A DNA stretch of 64,000 bases from Rhodophyticola porphyridii (GTDB lineage Bacteria > Pseudomonadota > Alphaproteobacteria > Rhodobacterales > Rhodobacteraceae): the NCBI RefSeq assembly GCF_003688285.1, contig NZ_RCNT01000005.1, positions 11,106 through 75,105 on the forward strand, written 5' to 3'. The position numbers and the translations under genes were made by a program. The notes under the pieces are model-generated. The model saw only the letters and a list, made by a program, of their open reading frames with translations, was not told where the DNA came from and searched no databases. This document shows positions 36,039 through 45,668 of the stretch, piece by piece (within the stretch, counting starts at the first letter, position 1; each line of letters starts with the position of its first letter).

Positions 36039-37526
36039 TCACAAGAGGCCCTCGAGTTTGTAGGGGTCGAAGTCGGGACCGGGTAGGAGTTCGACGCCCG
36101 CCTTGGACATGCGCACTTCAACGCCTGCCTCGATCAAGGCCGATTTCATCGCATCTACCGTTGAAAAGTCCTTGCTCGCCATCGCGGCCTCCCTAGCCGC
36201 AGCGAAACGAACCCGAACTTTGTCAAGCATTTCCCCGCTCTTCCAACCGTATTCAATGGATTGGCGCCTAAGGATGCGCTGCGTGTCGAGGTTGTGAAAA
36301 TCTAGAAACGCTAAGCTTTCGTAGAGCTTTATAGCGGCCTCCGAGTCGATCCCTCCAGATCGTCTTGCTTCGCCGGCTAGCTCAAAGAGCCGTGCAATGG
36401 CCTGTGGGGTGTTTAAGTCATCGGCCACAGCATCCAAGACGATCTGATCCACACCACTACCAGAGAACTCTCGCTTCGGGTCCGAGAGCGCGAACTGCTT
36501 GAACCGATACCAGCCGCTTAAGTGTCCAATCGCTTCACTCTTCTTCTTCTCGGTCCAGTCCATCGGCTTGCGGTAATGCGTGCTCAGCATGACAAACCGG
36601 ATGACCTCGCCCGGGACGCCCTGATCCAGCAGGTCGCGCACGGTGAAGAAGTTGCCCAGGGATTTGGACATCTTCTTGCCCTCGACCTGCAGCATCTCGT
36701 TATGCATCCAGACCTGCGCCAGATCCTCGGTGCCATGGGCGCAGCAGGACTGGGCGATCTCGTTTTCATGGTGCGGGAAGGTCAGGTCGTTGCCGCCACC
36801 ATGGATGTCGAACTGATGCGGGCGGGCCAGCGCCTCGGGCGACAGGGCGGCTTTCATGTCCTGCCACAAAAGCTTGTCGGCCATGGCCGAGCATTCGATA
36901 TGCCAGCCCGGCCGCCCCCGGCCCCAGGGGCTGTCCCAGCCGGGCTGCTCATCCGAGGACGGCTTCCACAGCACGAAATCCATCGGGTTGCGCTTGTAGG
37001 GCGCGACCTCGACCCTTGCGCCGGCGATCATGTCGTCGACCGAGCGGCCCGAGAGTTTGCCGTAGTCGCAGTAGCTCTCGACGGCAAAGAGCACATGGCC
37101 CTCGACGGCATAGGCGTGTCCCTTGACGATCAAGTCGGCGATCATCGCCACCATCTGCGGGATGTATTGCGTGGCGCGCGGCATGTGGTCGGGTTCCAGC
37201 GCGCCAAGCGCGCCCATGTCGTCCAGAAACCACTGGGTCGTCTCGGCGGTGATGTCGCCGATAGGTCGCCCGCTTTCAGCCGCGCGCGCGTTGATCTTGT
37301 CATCAACGTCGGTGAAGTTGCGCACATAGGTGACGTGATCGGCGCCATAGACGTGCCTGAGCAGCCGGTAAAGCACGTCGAACACCAGCACGGGCCGCGC
37401 ATTGCCCAGATGCGCCCGGTCATAGACCGTGGGCCCGCAGACATACATCCGCACATTTTTCGGATCGAGCGGGGTGAACCGTTCCACCCTACGGGTTTTG
37501 GTGTTTCTCAGACGGATCTCAACCAT
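36039..37526 (-). CDS. cysS: Cysteinyl-tRNA synthetase, with compositionally foreign 3' third
   Basis: A 495-residue class I synthetase that charges tRNA-Cys. It has the zinc cysteine and HIGH region [18 protein letters not shown], the later GWHIECSAM and [14 protein letters not shown] zinc/tRNA segments, and [16 protein letters not shown] at 37529 directly precedes the ATG chosen. From about 36545 to the stop at 36039 (roughly the last 165 codons) base composition falls to near 50% GC in counted stretches such as 36241-36360, with codons such as TTA, CTA, AGA and TCT that neighbours avoid. The protein stays in frame and ends normally. This looks like a recombinant gene whose anticodon-binding domain came from another lineage. 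A 21-bp inverted-repeat element lies 100 bp downstream. Confidence 0.95.
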   Translation of the reverse strand: MVEIRLRNTKTRRVERFTPLDPKNVRMYVCGPTVYDRAHLGNARPVLVFDVLYRLLRHVYGADHVTYVRNFTDVDDKINARAAESGRPIGDITAETTQWFLDDMGALGALEPDHMPRATQYIPQMVAMIADLIVKGHAYAVEGHVLFAVESYCDYGKLSGRSVDDMIAGARVEVAPYKRNPMDFVLWKPSSDEQPGWDSPWGRGRPGWHIECSAMADKLLWQDMKAALSPEALARPHQFDIHGGGNDLTFPHHENEIAQSCCAHGTEDLAQVWMHNEMLQVEGKKMSKSLGNFFTVRDLLDQGVPGEVIRFVMLSTHYRKPMDWTEKKKSEAIGHLSGWYRFKQFALSDPKREFSGSGVDQIVLDAVADDLNTPQAIARLFELAGEARRSGGIDSEAAIKLYESLAFLDFHNLDTQRILRRQSIEYGWKSGEMLDKVRVRFAAAREAAMASKDFSTVDAMKSALIEAGVEVRMSKAGVELLPGPDFDPYKLEGLL

Positions 37527-37764
37527 CACGGACAGCCTTTCGCCATAGCGCTCGCGCCGGCGGGGTAGCAGCTTCGGAGTGTTAGGGAAACAAAGAAGAC
37601 CGGCCCGCCGACAAATGTCAGACAGGAATACAAATGCCGCAAATCGGGGTCATCAGCACGGTCATGGCTCACCCATACTCCCGCCCGTCCCGCAAATCAA
37701 GACCGGCGACGGCAGCGCGGCCCGTCCGCTTGCATTCCGTTGTATGCAAACTACCCTTTCCGCC

Positions 37765-38142
37765 ATGTTCGCCCATGTGATCGACACCCATTGCGCGACC
37801 CTGCCCGGCGCTGTTGCCGAACAACCGTTCGGACCGGACACGCAGGTCTGGAAAGTTGGTGGCCGGATGTTTGCCGCCCATACGCGCGGCGCGAACGGAG
37901 TTTCGGTCAAATGCGCCGACGGAGCGGCGGCCCAAAAGCTGATCCAGACCCGCAAGGCGATCTCGGCACCCTATCTCAAACGGGGCGGTTGGGTGATGTT
38001 CCTGTGGGAGAACACCCCGCCCGAAGAGCTGCGCCGGCGGCTGACCGACAGCTACCTGATCGTGCGCGGAGGTCTGCCCTGCGAACGGCAGGCGGAGCTT
38101 CCTCCTCCGCCGCCGATGCGCGGGCGCGCCGCAGGCGCCTGA
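37765..38142 (+). CDS. MmcQ/YjbR family protein
   Basis: A 125-residue protein beginning MFAHVIDTHCATLPGAVAEQ, with DTQVWKVGGRMFAAH, VSVKC and APYLKRGGWVMFLWE. These match the YjbR/CyaY-fold family often called MmcQ, a presumed DNA-binding protein whose role is not established. Upstream in-frame ATGs exist (37744 and earlier) but the family begins at this methionine. The C terminus is a Pro/Arg-rich tail. It is 239 bp from the divergent cysS and 78 bp before the aminotransferase gene. Confidence 0.85.
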   Translation: MFAHVIDTHCATLPGAVAEQPFGPDTQVWKVGGRMFAAHTRGANGVSVKCADGAAAQKLIQTRKAISAPYLKRGGWVMFLWENTPPEELRRRLTDSYLIVRGGLPCERQAELPPPPPMRGRAAGA

Positions 38143-38220
38143 ACCGGGATCGCGGGGGTAGCCCTTGCCTTTCCCCGCGCCGCCGGTCCATCTGATCGCA
38201 GCATCAGATGAGGTGGCGCG

Positions 38221-39408
38221 ATGAAAGCCTCCAACCGCATTCGCACGCTGACCGGTACCGGCGATGATGGCTGGGGCCTGTTTTTGCGCGCCCGCGCGAT
38301 GAAAGCCGCGGGCGAGCCGGTGCTGGAGCTGACCATCGGGGAGCATGACATCCCCACCGATCCGCGCATTCTGGCGGCCATGACGGCCTCGGCCCGGGGC
38401 GGGCATACGGGCTACGCCGCCGTGCCCGGCATCCCCGCGCTCCGCGACGCAGTGGCCGCGCGGCTCACTGAACGGACCGGGGTGCCCACGTCCCGCGACA
38501 ATGTGCTGATCACGCCGGGTGGACAGGCCGGTCTTTTCGCCGCCCACCACGCCGCCTGCGACGAGGGCGACCGCGCGCTGTTCATCGATCCCTATTATGC
38601 CACCTACCCCGCGACGATCCGCAGCGTCGGCGCTGTTCCCGTTCCGGTTCAGGCCGTGCCGGAGGACGGGTTCCAGCCGCAGGAGACCGCCCTTGCCGCT
38701 GCGGCACCCGGGGCGAAATCCCTGCTGATCAACTCGCCCAACAACCCCACCGGCGTCGTCTACACCCCGGAGACACTTGCGGGCATTGCGCGGGTTGCAT
38801 GCGACCACGGGCTTTGGCTGATCTCCGACGAGGTTTATGACACCCAGGTCTGGCAGGGCGCCCATATCTCCCCGCGCGCCCTGCCCGGCATGGCCGGGCG
38901 CACCCTTGTGGTGGGATCGCTTTCCAAAAGCCATGCGATGACCGGGTCGCGCCTTGGCTGGGTCGTGGGACCCGCCGAGGTCATCGCCCATATGATCACG
39001 CTTGCCACCCACACCACCTATGGCGTGCCCGGCTATATTCAGGACGCGGGCCTTCATGCGCTTGGCCTCGGCGCGGAGTTCGAGGCCGGGATCGCCGCCC
39101 CTTTCCTGCGCCGCCGAGAGATCATCCTGACCCTTCTCGCGGGGCAGCAGGCGGTGCGCGCTGTCCCCGCACAAGGAGCCATGTACGCGATGCTCGACAT
39201 CCGGTCGACAGGGCTCAGCGGCGAAGAGTTTGCCGGGCGGCTTCTGGAGGCCGAAAAGATCGCGGTGATGCCCGGCGAAAGCTTCGGTGTGGCCGCGGCG
39301 GGCCATATCCGCGTGGCGCTGACCCTGCCCGATGACCAGTTCGGGGAGGCCGCCAACCGGCTGATCCGCTTCGCCAATCTTTGCGCGGCCCGGGACGGCG
39401 CGGACTAG
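38221..39408 (+). CDS. Class I/II PLP-dependent aminotransferase
   Basis: A 395-residue fold-type I aminotransferase. Key segments are LELTIGEHDIPTDPRIL, ITPGGQAGLFAA, INSPNNPTGVVYTPE, SDEVYDTQVW and the PLP-lysine motif SLSKSHAMTGSRLGWV, ending with the carboxylate-binding Arg in HIRVALTLP. The closest groups are aspartate/aromatic or branched aminotransferases of the AspC/AlaA type, but the substrate cannot be fixed. GAGG precedes the ATG. It stands between yjbR-type and ada genes on the plus strand. Confidence 0.88.
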   Translation: MKASNRIRTLTGTGDDGWGLFLRARAMKAAGEPVLELTIGEHDIPTDPRILAAMTASARGGHTGYAAVPGIPALRDAVAARLTERTGVPTSRDNVLITPGGQAGLFAAHHAACDEGDRALFIDPYYATYPATIRSVGAVPVPVQAVPEDGFQPQETALAAAAPGAKSLLINSPNNPTGVVYTPETLAGIARVACDHGLWLISDEVYDTQVWQGAHISPRALPGMAGRTLVVGSLSKSHAMTGSRLGWVVGPAEVIAHMITLATHTTYGVPGYIQDAGLHALGLGAEFEAGIAAPFLRRREIILTLLAGQQAVRAVPAQGAMYAMLDIRSTGLSGEEFAGRLLEAEKIAVMPGESFGVAAAGHIRVALTLPDDQFGEAANRLIRFANLCAARDGAD

Positions 39409-39458
39409 ACGCCCGATTTCCGGCTCACCCGCAGTGGCAAGCGCGCTACTCTGCCCGC

Positions 39459-40520
39459 ATGCTGATGACCACACCCGATTCTGATACGCTCTATGCCGCT
39501 CTTCTGGCACGTGATCCGGCCTATGACGGGCAGGTCTTTGTCGGCGTCTCGACGACAGGGATATTTTGCCGCCTGAGCTGCCCCGCCCGCAAGCCGAACC
39601 GAGCGAATTGCCGTTTTTTCGACAGTGCTGCGGCCTCTATCGGTGCAGGCTTTCGTCCCTGCAAGCGCTGCGATCCGCTGGCCCATGGCGACCCGGTGGT
39701 GACGCGGCTTCTGGCCGCGCTGGAGGCCGAGCCGTCCCGCCGCTGGTCTGAGACCGACATCATCGCCATGAAGATCGACCCCTCCACCGCGCGGCGCGCC
39801 TTCAAACGGGCCTTCGGGCTGAGCTTTCTGGAAATGGCGCGACACCGCCGTCTGGCGGCCGGGTTCACCACATTGGCCGCGGGCGGCCGGGTGATCGACG
39901 CGCAGATCGATGCGGGCTTCTCCTCCCCCGATGCGTTCCGTCAGGCCGTGATCCGGCTTCTGGGACTGCCGCCCGGCCAGTTGCTCAAATCCGCCGAGTT
40001 GACCGCCGACTGGATCGCCACCCCCATCGGCCCGATGATCGCCGTGGCCAGCCGCCACGCGCTACATCTGCTGGAGTTCTTCGACCGCAGGGCCCTGCCC
40101 GCCGCGCTGCGCCGGCTTCTGTTGGATAGCCACGGCAGGCTCGGCTTTGGCAGGACCGATCTGATCGACCAGCTGGAGCGCGCGCTAAACCTCTATTTCA
40201 GCGGCGGTTCCGCCCGGTTCGACCTGCCGCTTCGGCAACCGGGCAGTGCCTTTCAGCAATCGGTCTGGGCCGAGCTGCAACGTATCCCGGCGGGTGAACG
40301 GCGCAGCTATGGCCAGCTTGCCGAAGCGCTCGGCCGGCCCGAGGCGGTGCGCGCCGTCGCCCGCGCCAACGGCGCGAACACCCTTGCCATTCTGGTGCCC
40401 TGTCACCGGATCACCGGGGCCGACGGTGCCCTGACCGGCTATGGCGGCGGGCTCTGGCGCAAGGATCACCTGCTGACACTCGAAGGAAGATATGAAGATC
40501 AGAAAAGGATATCGACATGA
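39459..40520 (+). CDS. ada: Bifunctional Ada: AraC-type activator and O6-methylguanine-DNA methyltransferase
   Basis: A 353-residue Ada protein. The N-terminal methylphosphotriester domain has the zinc cysteines C37, C41, C68 and C71 (GIFCRLSCPARKPN and GFRPCKRC); C37 is the methyl acceptor in the E. coli alignment. An AraC-type helix-turn-helix region (about residues 85-185) follows. The C-terminal suicide methyltransferase has VWAELQRIPAGERRSYGQLA and ILVPCHRITGADG, with acceptor Cys about 315. The protein repairs alkylated DNA and, once methylated, activates the adaptive response. Its stop codon overlaps the start of the next gene (ATGA at 40517-40520). Confidence 0.95.
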   Translation: MLMTTPDSDTLYAALLARDPAYDGQVFVGVSTTGIFCRLSCPARKPNRANCRFFDSAAASIGAGFRPCKRCDPLAHGDPVVTRLLAALEAEPSRRWSETDIIAMKIDPSTARRAFKRAFGLSFLEMARHRRLAAGFTTLAAGGRVIDAQIDAGFSSPDAFRQAVIRLLGLPPGQLLKSAELTADWIATPIGPMIAVASRHALHLLEFFDRRALPAALRRLLLDSHGRLGFGRTDLIDQLERALNLYFSGGSARFDLPLRQPGSAFQQSVWAELQRIPAGERRSYGQLAEALGRPEAVRAVARANGANTLAILVPCHRITGADGALTGYGGGLWRKDHLLTLEGRYEDQKRIST

Positions 40521-41341
40521 GCCGTCACGACCCCGGACGCGACTTTCGCGCGCTTCATCAACCCGGCAATCCGTTCATCCTAGCCAATGCCTGGGATGCA
40601 GGCAGCGCCCGGATGCTGGCCGGCCTTGGCGCACAGGCCATCGGCACTTCCTCGGCCGCCCACGCCTTCACCCTTGGCCGCCCCGATGGCGGCACGCTCA
40701 CCCGTGACGAGGCGCTGGCCCACGCCGTGGATCTGGTCGCGGCCACGCCCCTGCCCGTATCTGGCGATTTCGAGAACGGCTTCGGCGACGGCCCCGAGGA
40801 CTGCGCCGAAACGGTACGGCTCTCGATCGAGGCGGGACTTGCGGGCATCTCCATCGAAGATACGGCCTTCCCCTCAGGCAAGCCCTATGCGTTTCCCGAC
40901 GCGGTGGACAGGATCCGGGCCGCGTCTGCGGCCGCCCGCGCGTCGGCCCGGGATTTCGTGCTGTGCGCACGCGCCGACGGGGTCATGACCGGGCAATACG
41001 ATATGGAAGAGGCGCTGCGCCGCTGCCTGGCCTATGCCGAGGCCGGGGCCGATTGCGTCTATACGCCGATGCCGCCCGATCTGTCCGACATCGCCCGGCT
41101 CTGTGCGGCAAGCCCGGTGCCCGTCAACGCCCTGGCCGCGGGCCGGTTTGCCGGAGTTCCCCGGGCCGACTATGCCGCCGCGGGCGTGGCGCGCATCTCG
41201 CTTGGGTCCGCCCTTGCACGGGCCACGCACCGGGTGATCCATGATGCCGCGATGGCAATGTTCAATCATGGCGATTTCACGCCCCTGACCCGGGGCATTT
41301 CCAGCGACACGGTCGACGCTTTGCTGCGTGGAGAGGACTGA
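40517..41341 (+). CDS. Isocitrate lyase/PEP mutase superfamily protein
   Basis: A 274-residue TIM-barrel enzyme of the PEP mutase/isocitrate lyase superfamily. NAWDAGSARMLAGLGAQAIGTSSAA, VSGDFENGFGD (metal-binding region), GISIEDTAFP and FVLCARADG match the family. The usual KRCGH/KTCGH lyase loop is replaced, which is typical of the unassigned oxaloacetate-hydrolase-like or methylisocitrate-lyase-like branch. It is translationally coupled to ada, an association without obvious reason in terms of known chemistry. A strong bidirectional terminator follows. Confidence 0.85.
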   Translation: MSRHDPGRDFRALHQPGNPFILANAWDAGSARMLAGLGAQAIGTSSAAHAFTLGRPDGGTLTRDEALAHAVDLVAATPLPVSGDFENGFGDGPEDCAETVRLSIEAGLAGISIEDTAFPSGKPYAFPDAVDRIRAASAAARASARDFVLCARADGVMTGQYDMEEALRRCLAYAEAGADCVYTPMPPDLSDIARLCAASPVPVNALAAGRFAGVPRADYAAAGVARISLGSALARATHRVIHDAAMAMFNHGDFTPLTRGISSDTVDALLRGED

Positions 41342-41353
41342 GACGATACCACC

Positions 41354-41395
41354 AAAAAGGGCGGCCCGCGCTTTCGCGGCCCGCCCCTTGTTTCA
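41354..41395. terminator. Bidirectional terminator
   Basis: GGGCGGCCCGCG and CGCGGCCCGCCC pair as an almost perfect 12-bp GC stem with one C-C mismatch and a CTTT loop. It is flanked by A5 on the left and TTGTTTC on the right, so it can end transcription from the plus-strand gene stopping at 41341 and the minus-strand gene stopping at 41412. Confidence 0.85.
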
Positions 41396-41411
41396 TTAAG
41401 TGCGGATCGGA

Positions 41412-42026
41412 TCAGAACCGGTAGGACACCCGCGCGCTGATCGTGGTCACGTCCACGTCGATGCCGGTGGAGTCGAAATCTTCGAACTCGTGATACAGGA
41501 TCTCGCCGCCGACCAGCCAGCTGTTGCCCAGATCGTAGGCAAGGCCCGCGCCCGCCAGCCAGCCGGTATCGTCATAATCGACGCCACCGATATTGGCAGC
41601 CGCATTTGCCGCACCCACGGTGCCGTAGATAAGCGTGTTGCCCGCATCCCAACCGGCACGCAGTTTCAGCCGCCCGACCTCGTCAATCGTGCCGGCGCCT
41701 GCGTCCAGTTCCATCTCGGAGAAATCATAGTCGATTTCGGCACCGATCACGGTGTTCCCGAAATCCCACATATAGCCGCCGTGAATACCGGCAAACCCGC
41801 CATCGCCATCCACGTTGGCCGCTCCGCCGGTGCCAACGTCACCATAGCCGAGCTGTCCACCGAGATAGAAACCGGTCCAGTCGTTGCCGGCAAAAACCGG
41901 CGCCGGCTGTGCAACAACCACAGGCTGTTCCATCGGCGCCGGGTCAAGGTTGCCTGCCAGTGCCGGGCCTGTTCCGGCGGCCACGACAAAGGCCATGGGC
42001 AAAGCAAAGATATGTCGTTTTCGCAT
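41412..42026 (-). CDS. Outer-membrane beta-barrel protein
   Basis: A 204-residue protein with a signal peptide (MRKRHIFALPMAFVVAAGTG, cleavage predicted after ALA at residue 24). An acidic/proline-rich stretch is followed by alternating strands: WTGFYLGGQLGYGD, FAGIHGGYMWDFG, VIGAEIDYDFSEM, RLKLRAGWD, LIYGTVGAAN, WLAGAGLAYDLG, WLVGGEILYHEF, and a final TTISARVSYRF with the C-terminal Phe recognised by the Bam complex. This is the small opacity/OmpW-like porin family fold of eight strands. GGAGT lies before the ATG at 42026. The function is probably structural or adhesive; no substrate can be inferred. Confidence 0.9.
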   Translation of the reverse strand: MRKRHIFALPMAFVVAAGTGPALAGNLDPAPMEQPVVVAQPAPVFAGNDWTGFYLGGQLGYGDVGTGGAANVDGDGGFAGIHGGYMWDFGNTVIGAEIDYDFSEMELDAGAGTIDEVGRLKLRAGWDAGNTLIYGTVGAANAAANIGGVDYDDTGWLAGAGLAYDLGNSWLVGGEILYHEFEDFDSTGIDVDVTTISARVSYRF

Positions 42027-42120
42027 CGGGCGACTCCTTTTTTGATGTCTTGCGCGATACGGCAGAATTTGGGGGTATCCGGGGGCAGTTACGATGCACA
42101 TTTCGATCATTTCTTTGAAC

Positions 42121-42146
42121 CAGATCGTCAGAATCCGCGATCTGGC
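42121..42146 (-). terminator. Hairpin downstream of eda
   Basis: CCAGATCG and CGATCTGG form a perfect 8-bp stem around a 10-base loop, 39 bp after the eda stop codon. On the minus strand it is followed only by TTCAAAG, so it may be a weak terminator or an mRNA-stabilising end. Confidence 0.4.
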
Positions 42147-42184
42147 AATCACCCGCCGCCCGCGCGCGGGGATTTCGGCAAGCC

Positions 42185-42823
42185 TTAGCCGAGTGCGGCC
42201 GCCTCGGCGGCAAGGGCGGTAATCCGCGTCCAGTCCCCGCGTGCAACCGCATCGGCGGGCGCGACCCAGCTTCCCCCCGCGCAAAGCACATTCGGCAGGG
42301 CCAGATACTCCGCCGCATTGCCGGGCGACACGCCCCCGGTGGGGCAGAAGGAGACCTGCGGGATCGGCGCCCCGATGGCTTTCAGCGCAGGCGCCCCGCC
42401 CGAGGCCTCGGCGGGAAAGAATTTCAGCATGTCGTAGCCGCGCTCGAAAAGCACCATCACCTCCGAGGCGGTGGCCGCGCCGGGCAGAAGCGGCAGATCG
42501 GCGTCTTCGCAGGCGGCCAGAAGCCGGTCGGTCGCCCCCGGGGACACGCCGAACTGCGCGCCCGCATCCTTGGCCGCCCGGACATCCGCGGGGGTCAGCA
42601 ACGTACCCGCCCCCACCACGCCGCCCGGTACCCGGGCCATTTCCGCGATAACCTCCAGCGCGGCGGGGGTTCGCAACGTCACCTCCAGCGCGGGCAGGCC
42701 TCCGGCCACCAGCGCCTCTGCCAACGGGCGCGCATGGACTGCCTCCTCCACCACGAGGACCGGGACGATCGGCGCCATCTGGCAGATCTTGCGGGTGGCC
42801 TGGCTGGCCTGCAAAGGGGTCAT
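42185..42823 (-). CDS. eda: 2-dehydro-3-deoxyphosphogluconate (KDPG) aldolase
   Basis: A 212-residue class I aldolase that cleaves KDPG to pyruvate and glyceraldehyde-3-phosphate, the last step of the Entner-Doudoroff pathway. The catalytic Glu lies in LEVTLRTPAAL and the Schiff-base Lys in YDMLKFFPAEASGG; GAGTLLTPADVRAA and CPTGGVSPGN form the rest of the active site. The length is normal. It lies 75 bp after edd on the same strand and is probably cotranscribed from the edd promoter with its GTTAGCGCTAAC palindrome. Confidence 0.97.
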   Translation of the reverse strand: MTPLQASQATRKICQMAPIVPVLVVEEAVHARPLAEALVAGGLPALEVTLRTPAALEVIAEMARVPGGVVGAGTLLTPADVRAAKDAGAQFGVSPGATDRLLAACEDADLPLLPGAATASEVMVLFERGYDMLKFFPAEASGGAPALKAIGAPIPQVSFCPTGGVSPGNAAEYLALPNVLCAGGSWVAPADAVARGDWTRITALAAEAAALG

Positions 42824-42898
42824 CCTGTCGTCCTTTTCACTCGGGGCGGCTCCGGCGGCACCGCAATGCCTGCCACAGGGATACGCAGGCCGCGGCGC

Positions 42899-44704
42899 CT
42901 AGACAACCACGCCCGCGCCATCGGCGGCCGAACCGGCTGTCCGACGAAAGATCTCGAACATCTCCCGCCCGATGCCATGGGAATTGGCGGAAAGATCCGG
43001 CGTCGCGGGCGCGCGGTCCTCGACGCCCTCGGTCAGAACCTCCAGCACGCCTCTCGTGGCATCGACCCGGATGATATCGCCGTCCTCAAGCTTGCCGATC
43101 AACCCTCCATCCAGCGCCTCGGGGGCCACGTGAATGGCCGACGGCACCTTGCCCGACGCACCGGACATCCGCCCGTCGGTGACCAGCGCAACCTTGTGGC
43201 CCCGATCCTGCAGCACCGCAAGAACCGGTGTCAGCGCGTGCAATTCGGGCATCCCGTTCGACTTCGGGCCCTGAAACCGGACAACTACGACAACATCGCG
43301 ATTGAGTTCGTTGTTCTGAAACGCTTTCTTGACGTCGGCCTGACTCTCGAAAATCGCCGCCGGCGCCTCGACCACATGGCGCTCGGGCGCAACGGCGGAG
43401 ACTTTCATGATCCCCCGGCCCAGATTGCCGCGCAGTTCAGCCAGCCCCCCGGTCTGCTGGAACGGGTCGGTTGCCGGGCGCAGGATCTTCGTGTTGAGGC
43501 TCTCCCCCGTGCCGTCCTCATAGACCAGCACGCCGTCCTTCAGCTTCGGCTCCTGCGCATAGCGATGCAGGCCCGTGCCCGCCACGGTTTCAGTATCGGG
43601 ATGCAGCAGTCCCGCCTCCAGCAACTCGCCGATCATGTAGCCAAGCCCGCCGGCAGCATGGAAGTGGTTCACATCCGCCAGACCGTTCGGATAGACCCGC
43701 GCCATCAACGGGGTGACCGCGGAGATCTCGGCGAAATCGGAACAGTCAAGCATCACGCCCGCAGCCCGCGCCATCGCCACCAGATGGATCACCAGATTGG
43801 TGGACCCGCCCGTCGCCATCAGGCCCACGATGCCGTTCACGAAGGCCCTTTCGTCCAGAATATCGCAAACCGGGCGGTAATCGTTGCCCAGACCGGTGAT
43901 CGAGACGGCCCGCTCCGCCGCCGCCGCCGTCAGCGCCTCCCGCAGCGGCGTGCCGGGATTGACGAAACTGGCGCCCGGCAGGTGCAGACCCATGAATTCC
44001 ATCAGCATCTGATTGGAATTGGCCGTGCCGTAGAAGGTGCAGGTTCCGGGGCCGTGATAGCTGTCCATCTCGGCCTTCATAAGCACGTCGCGCCCCACCT
44101 CGCCCGCGGCAAACTGCTGGCGGACCCGGGATTTTTCGTCGTTGGGCAGGCCCGAGACCATCGGTCCTGCGGGAATGAAGATACCCGGCAGATAGCCGAA
44201 AGTGGCCGCCGCGATGACCAGACCGGGCACGATCTTGTCGCAGACACCCAGATAGACCGCCGCGTCGAACGTGTTATGCGACAGTGCCACCCCTGTGGCC
44301 AGCGCGATCACGTCGCGGGAAAACAGGCTCAGCTCCATGCCCACCTGTCCCTGGGTGACCCCGTCGCACATCGCGGGAACGCCACCGGCCACCTGCGCTG
44401 TCGCACCTGCGGCGCGCGCGGCATCCTTGATCTTCCGGGGATAGGTCTCGAAGGGTTGGTGGGCGCTGAGCATGTCGTTATAGGCCGTCACGATCCCCAG
44501 ATTGGGCACTCTCGCATCCACCAGCGCGTCCTTGTCGGCGCCCATCGCGGCATAGGCATGGGCCTGGTTGCCGCAACTCAGATGCGCCCGGCGCGGGCCA
44601 TCCTCTGCCGCGCGACGCATGCGTTCCATGTAGATGCTGCGTGTCTTGCGCGAACGGTCCTGAATGCGGGCTGTGAGATCGGCAATACGTGCGTCGAGGG
44701 GCAT
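42899..44704 (-). CDS. edd: Phosphogluconate dehydratase
   Basis: A 601-residue dehydratase that converts 6-phosphogluconate to KDPG. It belongs to the IlvD/Edd [4Fe-4S] family; cluster cysteines are in [19 protein letters not shown] and [10 protein letters not shown] regions. [34 protein letters not shown] and [20 protein letters not shown] are family motifs, and the length matches Edd rather than IlvD. It is the first gene of edd-eda. A 14-bp palindrome, TGTTAGCGCTAACA, lies 36 bp before its start codon, matching that of zwf. Confidence 0.97.
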   Translation of the reverse strand: MPLDARIADLTARIQDRSRKTRSIYMERMRRAAEDGPRRAHLSCGNQAHAYAAMGADKDALVDARVPNLGIVTAYNDMLSAHQPFETYPRKIKDAARAAGATAQVAGGVPAMCDGVTQGQVGMELSLFSRDVIALATGVALSHNTFDAAVYLGVCDKIVPGLVIAAATFGYLPGIFIPAGPMVSGLPNDEKSRVRQQFAAGEVGRDVLMKAEMDSYHGPGTCTFYGTANSNQMLMEFMGLHLPGASFVNPGTPLREALTAAAAERAVSITGLGNDYRPVCDILDERAFVNGIVGLMATGGSTNLVIHLVAMARAAGVMLDCSDFAEISAVTPLMARVYPNGLADVNHFHAAGGLGYMIGELLEAGLLHPDTETVAGTGLHRYAQEPKLKDGVLVYEDGTGESLNTKILRPATDPFQQTGGLAELRGNLGRGIMKVSAVAPERHVVEAPAAIFESQADVKKAFQNNELNRDVVVVVRFQGPKSNGMPELHALTPVLAVLQDRGHKVALVTDGRMSGASGKVPSAIHVAPEALDGGLIGKLEDGDIIRVDATRGVLEVLTEGVEDRAPATPDLSANSHGIGREMFEIFRRTAGSAADGAGVVV

Positions 44705-44740
44705 GGGTGTCTCCTGAGATCGGCTTGCGGCACCTTAACT

Positions 44741-44754
44741 TGTTAGCGCTAACA
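44741..44754. promoter_or_regulatory. Palindrome TGTTAGCGCTAACA upstream of edd
   Basis: A perfect 14-bp palindrome 36 bp before the edd start. Its inner 12 bases are identical to the palindrome at 26681-26692 before zwf, at nearly the same distance. The form suits a LacI-family regulator of the Entner-Doudoroff pathway. Confidence 0.72.
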
Positions 44755-44820
44755 ATTCCAGAGGCTCCGCACCGGAAATCTTCGCCCCCTGCCTGGGCGA
44801 TCCGGAAGGCCAGCCGCCGG

Positions 44821-44864
44821 AACAGGTTGCAAAAAATCACGATCCGGATTTTTTGCAACCTGTT
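44821..44864 (-). terminator. Perfect 18-bp hairpin between SDR gene and edd
   Basis: Bases 44821-44838 and 44847-44864 are perfect inverted copies with an 8-base loop; each arm contains a run of six A or T. It lies 5 bp after the stop codon of the minus-strand SDR gene. It is probably its terminator, using the T-run in the 3' arm, but it could also act on edd expression. Confidence 0.6.
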
Positions 44865-44869
44865 TGCAT

Positions 44870-45631
44870 TCAGGCCGGCATGCGCAGCGCCCCGTCAAGG
44901 CGGATCGTCTCGCCGTTCAGATAGGGGCAGGTCAGGATGAACGCCGCCAGCCGGGCGAATTCTTCGGGCCTTCCCAGCCGCTTGGGAAAGATCACATCGG
45001 CGGCCAGACTATCCATGATGTCCTGTCCCAAACCTTCCAGCATCGGCGTGTGGAATATACCCGGCGCGATTGCGCAGCAGCGGATACCAAGCGAGGCCAG
45101 ATCGCGGGCAACCGGCAGGGACATTCCCGCGACACCCGCCTTGGAGGCCGCATAGGCCGCCTGCCCTTTCTGCCCTTCGAACGCCGCGACTGAGGCCGTA
45201 TTGACGATCACACCCCGCTCGCCATCGTCATTGGGGGTGTTCCTGGCCATTTCCGCCGCCGCCAGGCGCAGAACATTGAAGGCCCCGACAAGGTTGATGT
45301 CGATCATGCGCTGAAACCGGTCGAGCGGGTGGGGGCCGTCGCGTCCCACGGTCTTGGCCCCCGTGGCGACACCTGCGCAATTGATGGCGGCGGTAAGCCC
45401 GCCCATCGCCTCGGCAGCCTCCGCCACCGCGTTCGCGGTTGCGGCGTCTTCGGTCACATCGACCTCGGCAAAGCGAACCCCGGAAAGCTCGCCCGCCACG
45501 GAGGACCCGCGCGCGGCCTCCAGATCGAAAATCGTCACCTGCGCGCCCTGCCCGGCAAGATGACGTACACAAGCCTCCCCCAGCCCGGACGCCCCGCCGG
45601 TGACGATGACCTTGGCCGTTGAAATTTCCAT
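44870..45631 (-). CDS. SDR-family 3-hydroxyacyl-CoA dehydrogenase-like protein
   Basis: A 253-residue short-chain dehydrogenase. The NAD-binding [26 protein letters not shown], the catalytic Ser/Tyr/Lys in [23 protein letters not shown] and [12 protein letters not shown] are visible. [21 protein letters not shown] and the overall pattern resemble the type II 3-hydroxyacyl-CoA dehydrogenase (HSD17B10) branch, which oxidises short branched or straight acyl-CoA intermediates. It starts at the ATG at 45631; the frame is open further up. A TGAAC-N4-GTTCA palindrome lies 24 bp before the start. An 18-bp hairpin follows. Confidence 0.87.
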   Translation of the reverse strand: MEISTAKVIVTGGASGLGEACVRHLAGQGAQVTIFDLEAARGSSVAGELSGVRFAEVDVTEDAATANAVAEAAEAMGGLTAAINCAGVATGAKTVGRDGPHPLDRFQRMIDINLVGAFNVLRLAAAEMARNTPNDDGERGVIVNTASVAAFEGQKGQAAYAASKAGVAGMSLPVARDLASLGIRCCAIAPGIFHTPMLEGLGQDIMDSLAADVIFPKRLGRPEEFARLAAFILTCPYLNGETIRLDGALRMPA

Positions 45632-45654
45632 CTTCGCGGTCCTTGCATATGAAC

Positions 45655-45668
45655 TGAACGAAGGTTCA
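45655..45668. promoter_or_regulatory. Palindrome TGAAC-N4-GTTCA upstream of the SDR gene
   Basis: A perfect inverted repeat 24 bp before the SDR start codon, in a 281-bp stretch between this gene and the end of aglK. Another TGAAC lies directly to its left. Such short palindromes are typical of TetR-type operators, but no regulator is adjacent. Confidence 0.35.
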
